A DNA stretch of 64,000 nucleotides, from positions 1,772,494 to 1,836,493 of the forward strand of contig JAJEKV010000105.1 in the NCBI GenBank assembly GCA_021234155.1, given 5' to 3'. The stretch is from Isoetes taiwanensis (taxonomy: Eukaryota > Streptophyta > Lycopodiopsida > Isoetales > Isoetaceae). Position numbers and translations under genes: made by a program. Of this stretch, positions 55,450 through 64,000 are shown piece after piece. Numbering within the stretch: the first letter of the stretch is position 1; every line of letters begins with the position of its first letter. A model generated the notes under the pieces. It was not told the DNA's origin, did not search any database, and saw only the letters and a program-made list of their open reading frames with translations.

Positions 55450-56167
55450 TCATTCCATTCCCATTTTTTTTCGGAACTCTGTTAATTTACACAAAAATAA
55501 GCACCCCGACCAAAAAACCGCCATAATTGAATTTTTTTGTCTATTAGTGTGCATCCAAGCTTTTCTTCCAGTTTTTTTTGGATAGCGTGTCGAGAACAAG
55601 AACAATGCAACGCAAAACATGCATTAGACCTATCAAGTTCTAATTGAAAAGATTCTTAGTTGAACATTTTGGCTCTATTTTCTTAGGTGGGTAGACAATA
55701 GATCACAAATTCCAACAAAAATTATGCAAATCGCTTACTTAATCACCCAAAAAATACTAGTTTTGAGATACCTTATATTTATAAATGGGCTCATTACAAT
55801 ATATATTACAGTGGGGTGAAGAGACCATAGTGGTCGATGGGCACAATCATTACACCCTCTTCACACATGAACCACCTAGTGCAAAGGGCGGCGTGGAGCT
55901 CTCTCCTAGTCATGGAGCAACTTACAGACTATAGAAATTTGTATGAGGAGTTCCTTTATGGGCCACGTGCTTGTATGTCCAACTCGATGTCACCACCCCT
56001 CTTCAAGCACCTTTCTTTAATGAAATGATCTTTTCATTGCCCCCAAGCATGTACTAGTTGGTCGAGATAAGGACCGCAAGAGACAAAATCAAATTAGTCA
56101 AGGATGCTACATGCAAAAAATAAAAAATAAAACATAGTTCTTAGGGCCATTTTGAAAAAATATGGGC
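55450..56167. other. Left interior of the TIR element
   Basis: AT-rich sequence with no recognised gene. Confidence 0.3.
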
Positions 56168-56455
56168 ATGAGAAAGGCAGCTCAAAGCCGAAACGCAGGT
56201 TTTATAGGTCGGGAAGGCCTTTCTCGACTCATGAAGTCGAGAAAGGCAGCTCAAAGCTTCTAAACGCAGGTTTTATGGTCAGAAGGCCTTTCTCGACTCT
56301 CGAAGTCGAGAAAGGCAACTCAAAGCTTAAAAAATGCAAGTTTTAGGGTCGGGAAGGCCTTTTCGACTCGCGAAATCGAGAAAGGCGTTTCAAAGCTTAA
56401 AAATGCAAGTTTGAGGGCCTTTCTCGACTCGAGAGTCGAAAAAGATAGCTTAGAG
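56168..56455. repeat. Four-copy tandem array of palindromes, about 69 bp unit
   Basis: Each unit contains GCCTTTCTCGACT...AGTCGAGAAAGGC, an inverted repeat of about 13 bp per arm, then CTCAAAGC and AACGCAGGTTTTA. The units start near 56170, 56239, 56308 and 56378. Such subterminal arrays often bind transposase. Confidence 0.85.
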
Positions 56456-57252
56456 TAAAAAAGGGGCAATTTCAAAGCTCAGAGTCCGAGAAGGTCGAAA
56501 ATGAATAACCTTCAAACATCCTATGTATTTTCTATGAAAAAATACCCTCCCCATAAATTTCCTACGTATTTTCCATGAAAAATAGACCCTCCCCATGTAT
56601 TATCTAATGGACACATATCCAATGGACCCTCCCCCTTTCTAATGGACCATACCATATAGCTATATGAAGAGGGGACTATTGGGCTCATATATAGCTATGT
56701 AAAGAGTAATGCCTAATGCACATGTAAATAGCAACATTATAACCTATGAGAGCACATTAGACCTATGCATTAAATCTATTAATATGCACTAATATGTACT
56801 TGTCCCCATTTTGTGTCTAGAACCTTCAAAATGGGTTAAACAAGGTGTAATTTATATCATGATCTATGCAAAGTTAAATTTTTACCTTAGAATAAGAATA
56901 TATGCCTAGAAAACGTTCACCATGGGAACATAATGTTTAACGGTGAACATAGTAGCACACGCCAAAATATAATCCTATATTATTAGCATTTATTTTACAC
57001 TTTCTTTTCAATGTATTATTTTAACCTTTTTTTTTCTAATACTCCACTTTTTTCCCGCCCATGCTTGAATTTTAAAATCATTTATTTTACACTTTCATTT
57101 TCAACGTATTATTTTACCCTTTTTTTTTCTAACCCCTCCCCTTTTTTCCTCCGCCCATGCTTGAATTTTTTAAACTTTGGTACATACCTTTGAGATGGGG
57201 CTTCATTTGTACCGCTTGGAAGAAGCTCCCAACGCCATAGCTCCCACCGCTT
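56456..57252. other. AT-rich interior with short repeats
   Basis: 'TATTTTC(T/C)ATGAAAAA.A..CCCTCCCCAT' recurs at 56525-56600. 'TTATTTTACACTTTC.TTTTCAA(T/C)GTATTATTTTA' recurs at 56990 and 57080. No genes. Confidence 0.5.
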
Positions 57253-58620
57253 TTACTCCACCTCCGATCCATCACCGCAGATGGATTTCACGACTTCACA
57301 AGCGCATCCATCACCGTGGGAGAAGCCTTCATCTTGCCTAGAAGCGCAGCCCTCTTCCGGCCATCGTTTCCACTTGCTTAGATGTGAAAGCACAAAAATG
57401 GAGCATCGACACGGGAAGCTCAAGCATATCTGGCGATTTGGGTATGTACCTTGCCATGGATTATTCATCGTTTTCAGATTCTTCAAAGATTTTCTTGGCA
57501 CTCCGCCATTCTCGCTACCGAAAATAGCAACAGATCCAAGATCCCCGAAAATAGCACTTTTTGAAAATACAAGGAGGGCGGATGTCTTTGGATCCAAGAA
57601 GGTGGATGCCAGCGAGCCATTTGCAGTAGGGGTTCGATGTGTGGAAAATAGGGGGTTCTTCCGGCGAAAGCTCATGGAAATAGGCGTGGAAATAGGTTCT
57701 TTACTACTTTCACCGGAAATAGGCGTGGAAACAAGCTTCGCAGGCAATCCTTCTTCAACCATCCTCAGGTTTTCGCTAGCGCCGCTGGGCTTTCTTTGCT
57801 TTTTTTGCCGCAGAATCTTTGCAAACGGTTGAGTCCGGAGGGCGCCGCAAGCCGAGGGCAAGGGTTGAAGGAAGGAAATATTTCCTGAGAATGAATTGCA
57901 AGACAGCATAAGCTCTGAGAGGCTTGTTAGATCAGAAAGGGATTGAGGGACAGAGCCGGAAAGCTGGTTGGAATGGAGCCAAGATTCTTCAGCGATCCAA
58001 TTTGGAGTGGAATTGCACCTGTAAGACTGTTGGTGGCCAAGGAAAGCTCTTGCAGGCTGCTGAGATTGGCTTGGAGAAGGCTTAATGGCGTGGACATCTT
58101 TCACGTCTGCAGCAAAAATACTTTTGGTTATATAACCAGCCTAACCTAAGAAGCTGCTTATACAAAGCTTAAAATTAAGAGATAGGAGCCTTACCCTGAA
58201 GTCGGGGGGGTTGCCAGGCGCCATGCCATCTTGGTTGGCTGTCGTGAGATTTTCGGGCCCGATATTTCCAGGTCCCTAAGTTATGGCAATAAAAAGTGCA
58301 TTAAGTCTTAAGCTTAGTTTTGGACAGATAAGAATGGCATGAATGGCCTTACCTCGAAGTTAGCCTCTATCTTGGTTGGCTGTCCCGGGATCTTGGTTGG
58401 GTTGGTAGCACCTTGAGTAGGTGTGGTCATTTGAAGATTCCAAGCCGTTAAGCTGGTTGCCATCCAAATATAGTTGCCGGAGATTTGGCAAGCTCCCAAT
58501 CTCAGGCGGAATGCCTCCGCTCAACTCGTTGGTTCCCAGCCCCAATATTTTTAACGACACAAGGCGCCCAATTGAGGCCGGTATGCTGCCTGTCAGCTTG
58601 TTGTGATAGAGCTCCCTGAA
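57253..58620 (-). pseudogene. LRR receptor-type gene fragments
   Basis: The minus strand encodes plant-type leucine-rich repeats (LxxLxLxxNxLSGxIPxxI). 58440-58618 gives ELYHNKLTGSIPASIGRL, LKILGLGTNELSGGIPPEIG and LPNLRQLYLDGNQLNG in adjoining frames. A second block at 57880-58000 gives LHSNQLSGSVPQSLSDLTSL and LSELMLSCNSFSGNI. Between and after them lies non-LRR sequence, and the 283-codon frame 57253-58104 continues with Ser/Lys-rich sequence of unknown origin. The source was probably an LRR receptor kinase or receptor-like protein; no signal peptide, membrane span or kinase remains. The whole sits inside the TIR element, suggesting capture. Confidence 0.75.
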
Positions 58621-58859
58621 TAGATAAAAACAGAGGTCATATCTGGAAGAGCAGGTGGGACATGAAGAATTTACCGCAAACTAACAGAGCCTCTTTTTTT
58701 TCCTATTTTCTGTGTATTATCCTTGGGGATTTATGTTTTCCAATTCTCGACTCACTAGTCGAGAAGAGGAGGATGGTTTATATTTTTTTTATTGGTTATT
58801 TATTTAATTAAATTAATTAAATTATTTATAATTAATTAAATTAATTATTAATTATATTA

Positions 58860-59080
58860 TTTTGGCTTTCCCCCTCCCCCTTTCCCCTCTCCCTTGCCCC
58901 TTCTTCTCCCTTGCCCCTTGCCCCCCCCTTCCTTGCCCCTTGCCCCTTCTTCTCCCCCTTCCCTTGCCCCCTTTCCCCTTGCCCCTTCTTCTCCCTTGCC
59001 CTCTTCTCCCTTGCCCCTCTTCTCCCCCTCTCTCTCACTCCCGTCTTCCCCCTTCCCCTCCCCCTTTCGATCTCACCTCG
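58860..59080. repeat. C/T-rich low-complexity tract
   Basis: Irregular repeats of 'CCCTTGCCCCTTCTTCTC' produce long frames of Pro/Leu or Arg/Gly/Glu that are not genes. Confidence 0.9.
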
Positions 59081-59861
59081 CTCAACTTTCTCAACTATTT
59101 ATTTGGAAATTCTGTAAGAAAATATTATGAACCATTCCTTGTTATATGATGTGAAATTTTGATGTCAATATGAGTCCCATTTTCAGTCCGAGTCCCAAAA
59201 TTTAAGATTTGTCCCACTTTAATTAAATACAACTTCATTGTAATAAAGTTATTATTATCAATCATATATATGTTCTTATGTTTGTCGCTTTTATCCGGAC
59301 CGTCCATTCGAGATCCGGACGGCTCACGTGGCTTTGGGACGTATCCTCTGGCCCAGATGGCTTGGGAGTTTACATATAATCCATATAGACACGCATTCTA
59401 CTGGCCCAGGTTGATCGATCGACCCGGCCGGTCCGAGATCTTACTACCACGGGCTTTGGGGCATATCGTGATGACCCGTGATGGCTTGGGAGTTTGTTTG
59501 TAGCTTATATGTAAGCGATCCTATGGTCCGTGTTGATTTGATCTTGATCGCCGGTCCGAGATCCTACGGCTCCACGTTGCTTTGGGACACATCCTACGGT
59601 GCACATGGCTTTGGGAATTATATGTAATCGATCCTACGGTCCAAAGTTGATTCGATCCCCGATCGCCGATCCGTGGATCTTACGGCTCACGTGGTTTTGA
59701 CACATATTCTACAAAGGCACATAACTTTGGGAATTATATGTAATAGATCCTATGGCTCATGTTGCGAAGATCTAAGACCCTTGATCGGGTCCAAGATCCT
59801 ACGGCCCAAGTTGAATGCTCATCCCTTAGGAAAAGGCTTTCAAAATTTTTATGGTGTGTGG

Positions 59862-59916
59862 GGGATTCGAACCCTAGCCATTAACCCCCCAACCCCCCAT
59901 TCTAACCACTAGACCA
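59862..59916 (-). repeat. tRNA-like SINE head
   Basis: On the minus strand the A-box is TGGTCTAGTGGTTAGA (59916-59901) and the B-box GGTTCGAATCC (59873-59863), perfect to the Pol III consensus. No closing acceptor stem is found, so it is SINE-like rather than a tRNA gene. Confidence 0.65.
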
Positions 59917-60005
59917 AGAATTAATTCTATGAATAATTTATGTTTCACATATACTTAAGGATAATGTTCCCATTAAGATAAAATAGACTATAACATTCTA
60001 GCTAG

Positions 60006-60290
60006 TTCAAGAAGGTTCTAGGATGTTCTAGAAGACTCTAGAAAGTTCTAGAATCTTCTAGAAAGTTCTAGAACATAAGAGAATCTAGGGGGGATGTAAG
60101 AAAATTCTTCCAGAAAGTTCCAAATTGTTCTAATAAGTTTTAGAATGTTCTAGAATATAGGGGAATCTACGGGAATGTAAGGAAATCTAGGGAAATACTT
60201 CCAGAAAGTTCTAGAATATATTGAAAGTCTTAGAATGTTCCAGAAAGTCTTAGAATATTCTAAAAAGTTCTAGAATGTAAAGGAATCCAG
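60006..60290. promoter_or_regulatory. Run of heat-shock-element pentamers
   Basis: From 60006 to 60073, alternating TTC and GAA triplets occur every 5 bases (TTC 60006, GAA 60011, TTC 60016 ... GAA 60071), 14 in a row with two one-base departures (GGA at 60021, CTC at 60036). GAA..TTC..GAA is the heat-shock factor site. Looser repeats of GAAAGTTCTAGAATG continue to about 60290. Confidence 0.5.
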
Positions 60291-60840
60291 AAGAATCTAA
60301 TAGAATATAAGAAAATCAAGAGAATCTAGGAAAATATTTACAAGCCTAAAGGAATCTCTTAAAATCTGGGGGATCTAAAGGAATCTTCATAAAATCTAAG
60401 GGAATCTAAGAAAATGTTGATGAAATCTTAGAGTATCTAAGGGAATCTTTATAGAATCTCTTTGAATCTAAGGGCAATATGATAAAATCTAAATGAATCT
60501 AAGAGAATCTAAGGGGATGTTCATAGAATCTTGGAGAATCTAGGGAAATTTAATGGAATCTAGAGGGAATCTTATAAAATTTAGAGAAATACTCACGAAC
60601 CCTCTAAGAGAACCTTGGTAGAATCTTAGAGAATCTATGAATTTCACGTAGGAACATGCTAAAACTCAAACATGCACCGTAGGACGCATTAAATTTCTTG
60701 TGTAATTATGTGTATATATTATCTGATCTATATATGTTCTTATGTTTCGAGCTTATCCGACCGTCCGTTCGAGATCCGACGGCTCACGTCGGTTTGGGAT
60801 GTATCCTACGGCCCAGATGGCCAGGGAGTTTACATATAAT

Positions 60841-61058
60841 AGGTGTACCATGGTCCTACGGTCCAGATTGAGGGGACACATCCTACGGTCCACGTGGCTT
60901 TGGGAATTATATGTAATAGATCCTACGGCTCATATTGCTTTCATATAATAGGTGTACCATGGTCCTACGGTCCAGATTGAGGGGACACATCCTACGGTCC
61001 ACGTGGCTTTGGGAATTATATGTAATAGATCCTACGGTTCATATTGCTTTCATATGGT
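60841..61058. repeat. Tandem duplication, 109 bp unit
   Basis: AGGTGTACCATGGTCCTACG and the rest of the unit at 60841-60949 recur at 60950-61058 almost unchanged. Confidence 0.9.
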
Positions 61059-61148
61059 GAGATCTTGAACGTTGATGGTGAGATCCTAAGGCTCATATTG
61101 AATGCTCGATTTCCTTAAGGAAAGGCTTTTAAAACTTTTATGTTATTG

Positions 61149-61205
61149 GGGATTCAAACCCCGGGTCCCCAACCTCCCAAACCCCCCACTCTAACCACTA
61201 GACCA
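61149..61205 (-). repeat. tRNA-like SINE head, second copy
   Basis: On the minus strand TGGTCTAGTGGTTAGAG and GGTTTGAATCCCC correspond to A- and B-boxes, in the same place as in copy 1. Confidence 0.6.
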
Positions 61206-61905
61206 AGCATTAATTCTATGAAGAATTTATGTTTCAAATATACTTAAGGGTAATGTTCTAATTAAGATAAAATAGACTATAATATTCTAGGATGTTTTGA
61301 AAGTTTAAAAATATTCCAGAAAGTTGTAAAATGTTCTAGAAATTTCTAGAATGTAAGGGAATCCGTGAGAATTAAAGGGAATATAAGGAAATCTCATAAA
61401 TTGTAAGAGAATCTAGGAAAATATACAAGTCTAACGGAATCTCTTAAAATCTAATTGAATCTAAGGGAATCTTCATAATATCTAAGGGAATTTAAGAAAA
61501 TCTTGATAAATCTTAGAGTTTTTTAAGATTTTGCAAAAGAGCTTACAATAGAATGTTCTAAAATGTTTCATAATAAAGGTGTACAATATAAATCTTGAAA
61601 AAAAAAAATATTCTAGATGCTCGTGGCAAGCACCTCAGTCTAAAAATAGAAAATATTTTAAAAATGTTGCACAGATCCAAAATAGATTATTTTAGAAGGT
61701 TTTAAATGCTCATGGGTAAGCACCCAATCAAAATAGAAAATTCTAAGAGAACCTAGGGGAATCTTCATGAATGCTATATAATACAAAGAATGTTGAAGAA
61801 TATAGAGGAATCACAAGAGAATCTCAGTAGAATCGTTGGTCACCGTAAGAACATGCTAAAACTGGAACAATGCGCCGTAGGACGTATTAATTTTCTTGTA
61901 TATAT

Positions 61906-62680
61906 ATATATAGAAGCCAAGACCTGATCCAAAGACCAAACCTAGGCACCCAACTCTGACAAGGATGAACCTAGCCAGGTTGGACTTATCGGTTCCAAAT
62001 CAATGAAAGGATAACCTTATAGGTAATACCAAGTGAGCCATACAGCAAGCCAGACTTCAAAGATGCAAAACAAACGCATGTTCAGCTTTTATTCAGTACA
62101 TTAAGCCAAATTCTTGTAGACATATTGTACTATGTTGATGCATTGTCATACCATCATGCATGTTATTAGATTGCTTAGATACCAATTTATTAAGACCAGG
62201 TTCTAAAACCTATGCCCATCTAATAAGCCAGTGAGAGAAGTCAGAGCCTTAGTGAATACAATATTGTAATACTACACAGTCGGACCGTCATAAGGTAAAT
62301 AGAAAACACCTTATATTCATTCTAACTCTTTGTCATGAATAATAGTATTATGCTAAAATGCTCAGCAATGCCAATAGATCCTTTAGACTAAATGTATACA
62401 GTTGCATTCGTTCATAAAACAGTCAATATTATATAACCAATGTCTGCAATTCATCTATAATAATATTTCATTTTTTAACTTATGAAACCAAACAGAGTGC
62501 TCATGGGAGAAACTCAAAGATATGTACGTTTTTTATTTAAGAAAGCCAAAAGACGTTTTTCAAAATTATTTTCCATTAATACTTGGTAAATATAGATGGC
62601 AGAGGTAGCCCTTTCTTAAACAGATATGGCAAACCAGATATGTCTTTAAGACTGCAAATGCATAAAACAGTAGTATTATC
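61906..62680. other. Unassigned stretch
   Basis: No gene or repeat is recognised. It may be intron or downstream sequence of a minus-strand gene to the right. Confidence 0.3.
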
Positions 62681-62956
62681 CTATTTATCCGAAATATTAA
62701 GGCTAGATAGGAACTCTTCTTCCACCTGATCAGCTTGATGCAGTATCATGCATTTAGAGCATTCAAAATTGGGGTAAAGAAAGAACCTGAATAGCTTAAA
62801 GCATATCTTTTGCTCAAGAAAAACAATATCTTTTTTAACAGTAAGAACGTTTTTGAACCAGATGTGTTTGCAGAACACGCATTGCACGGAGTGCTCCATT
62901 TTATTTAGAACTTGAGAAAAAGTAGAGGAAACTCCGGTTACCTGCAATCCAATCAA
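62681..62956 (-). other. Possible terminal coding segment, unknown
   Basis: A 91-codon minus-strand frame with several Cys pairs (VQCVFCKHIWF, FECSKCM) and a plausible C-terminus QVEEEFLSSLNISDK. It could be the last exon of the same gene as the segment at 63.4-63.7 kb. No family is recognised. Confidence 0.25.
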
Positions 62957-63420
62957 TCAAGCATTAGCCATAAACTGGGTAATCAAGAAAGGGATTAGCA
63001 GGTAAGCAAAAGAATCTCCTGGCTTATAGCCCTTCAACTTTAAAATTGAGATAAAGCTAAGTCATAAACTTATAATCAAGTAATGAGCAGTAACTGCTGT
63101 GCCTCTCAGCTAGAAACAGAGTTAAATGCTGTAGCATAGATACAAAATACCATACATCTAGATCATCATGGAAAAGATACACTGATATTTCAGAATGACA
63201 AAACAGTAAAATAACCTGACTTTATGAGGGTGAGAAAACTTCCTTTTATATCGGTCCAACAGATTCTTTATGTTGCTGAGAATCACAGCAATATTGGCTG
63301 CTAAATAAATCCAGCAGAACACTAAACATCTTAAGATAATTAAACTAGATATGCATGCAAAGATTTTTACTCCCCAAAGATTCGCTTTAAAACCCGTGTT
63401 TGATTACTTATTAAAGACCA
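62957..63420. other. Possible intron
   Basis: AT-rich sequence between two candidate minus-strand exons. No independent feature is visible. Confidence 0.25.
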
Positions 63421-63700
63421 CATAAATGTAAATGAACCCGATTAAGTGGCACGTTATCTTCCTCAATGAAATCGTCCTCATTGGTTGCAAGGTTAACACA
63501 GCTCCTAGCATTTGCATTTGTAGTTGTAGCTGCACTGGCTTTCCCATAGAGCACCAAATTGCATGCCTCCAGACTAGAATTAGGGCGCTTTCCAGTAGCA
63601 ACCCTTTTATTGGCATTGATATCAATTCCTGCCTGTTTAGCCATGTCTTCCAGAACTGCTTTCTTGATTGCTACACCATCATTTTTACAATCAATTCCCT
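63421..63700 (-). other. Candidate coding exon of a host gene
   Basis: A minus-strand frame, open upstream of its first Met, encodes DCKNDGVAIKKAVLEDMAKQ, then AGIDINANKRVATGKRPNSS and NEDDFIEEDNVPLNR. Composition is normal for a soluble protein and unlike the transposon relics. It probably starts after an AG near 63700. The 3' border is unclear: the frame meets TAATAA, but a GTAATC donor lies at the same place. I do not recognise the protein. Confidence 0.4.
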
Positions 63701-64000
63701 TCTCTTAACATGCTAATGATATCCGCCTTCGTTGCCTTTAGTATTCACAAGCGCCCTCAGTTCTTGTCATTGTTCTTGAATAAGCAACAATGGAATGCTT
63801 GCTCCCTCGCTTTACAATTGCCTTACCGCTTTTATGTTTTCGTGGCTTTAACAAAGCACAAAGCCTTACTATAGTCATGGCCGGCTCTCATCGCCGGCCA
63901 GATTTAATGTGATCCTTCACTAGATTTACGCTTTTCCCTCCATTTTACAATTACCAACCGCGTTTAATGCATGCTTTATCAGCAGGTTTACTTTAAATGC
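63701..64000. other. Unassigned right edge
   Basis: No feature is seen; probably intron or upstream part of the minus-strand candidate gene. Confidence 0.25.

Larger units (their letters stand above)
55425..59235. mobile_element. DNA transposon with 25-bp TIRs carrying LRR gene pieces
   Basis: The left end 55425-55449 (AAGTCGTATTTAATTAAAGT...) and right end 59211-59235 are reverse complements with one mismatch over 25 bp. Both are bordered by CATT (55421-55424 and 59236-59239), a possible short target duplication. The 3.8-kb interior has an array of short palindromes (56168-56455), a related one at 58745-58764, LRR gene fragments on the minus strand, and a C/T-rich tract. No transposase is seen. 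Carrying pieces of host genes resembles Pack-type elements; the superfamily is undecided. Confidence 0.65.
59265..60729. repeat. Large repeat, copy 1
   Basis: The unit begins ATATATGTTCTTATGTTT with CGTCCATTCGAGATCCGGA and passes through many TCCTACGG(T/C)(C/T)CA phrases. It then has a tRNA-like segment (59862-59916), a TTCTAGAA-rich zone, and AATCTAAGGGAATC repeats, and ends AACATGCTAAAACTC with CCGTAGGACGCATTAA. Copy 2 follows with the same order. Confidence 0.8.
60730..61905. repeat. Large repeat, copy 2
   Basis: Same order as copy 1: TATATATGTTCTTATGTTTC and CGTCCGTTCGAGATCCGA, then TCCTACGG phrases, a tRNA-like segment, TTCTAGAA/AATCTAAGGG zones, and the end AACATGCTAAAACTG with CCGTAGGACGTATTAA. 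It contains a 109-bp tandem duplication. Confidence 0.8.

Noticed and set aside
56168-56455. CRISPR-like array
   Set aside because: Units are adjacent palindromic tandem repeats with no unique spacers, in plant nuclear DNA.
58841-59149. Pro/Leu- and Arg/Gly/Glu-rich ORFs
   Set aside because: Low-complexity C/T tract read in six frames.

Overview
This is plant nuclear DNA, gene-poor and built mostly from nested and decayed transposable elements. The evidence is intron-bearing gene pieces with plant-type splice sites, a Ty1/copia element primed by initiator tRNA-Met, a plant-type LRR fragment, a secreted Gly/Tyr-rich wall-type protein, telobox-like AAACCCTA motifs and AT-rich spacers. It suggests a vascular plant with a large repeat-rich genome; I cannot name the species from the sequence.

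Layout. 1-5.2 kb: mostly unassigned, with one possible exon. 5.2-6.6 kb: a spliced pogo/CENP-B-type transposase relic. 8.1-10.6 kb: short tandem duplications. 11.6-14.1 and 17.0-21.9 kb: two minus-strand copies of one LINE family, the first 5'-truncated; a third piece of its 5' region lies at 35.4-36.8 kb. 23.3-24.4 kb: two head-to-tail rolling-circle (Helitron-like) elements. 25.3-25.9 kb: a near-perfect inverted repeat. 27.75-33.18 kb: two further head-to-tail Helitron-like elements on the minus strand, the larger holding the 3' exons of a NUDT23-type Nudix hydrolase. 37.6 kb: a miRNA-like foldback. 38.0-38.5 kb: the one clearly intact gene, a glycine/tyrosine-rich secreted protein. 41.7 kb: a fragment of another LINE reverse transcriptase. 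43.5-49.5 kb: a complete copia element with LTRs, 5-bp target duplication, primer site, gag, integrase, RT and RNase H, interrupted by a 653-bp Helitron-like insertion.

49.9-55.4 kb is the most unusual part. An LTR-like region ends at a tRNA-Met primer site. It is followed by an ORF whose N-terminus resembles the histone H3 tail and whose C-terminus is a recognisable H3 histone fold, separated by a long charged low-complexity middle. Two copies of a 59-63 bp palindrome lie upstream of this ORF and two downstream. A second degenerate ORF follows. At 55.4-59.2 kb a 3.8-kb element with 25-bp terminal inverted repeats carries fragments of an LRR gene and an array of short palindromes. 59.3-61.9 kb is a two-copy large repeat with tRNA-like (SINE-type) sequences and a run of perfectly spaced heat-shock-element pentamers.

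Many coding relics are broken by 1-3 base differences. Comparing repeat pairs inside the window, a large share of the differences sit at CAG/CTG sites (a CHG methylation context). Some apparent frameshifts may therefore be sequencing errors rather than decay, so 'pseudogene' calls for the H3-like ORF, the Nudix exons and the copia pol are provisional.
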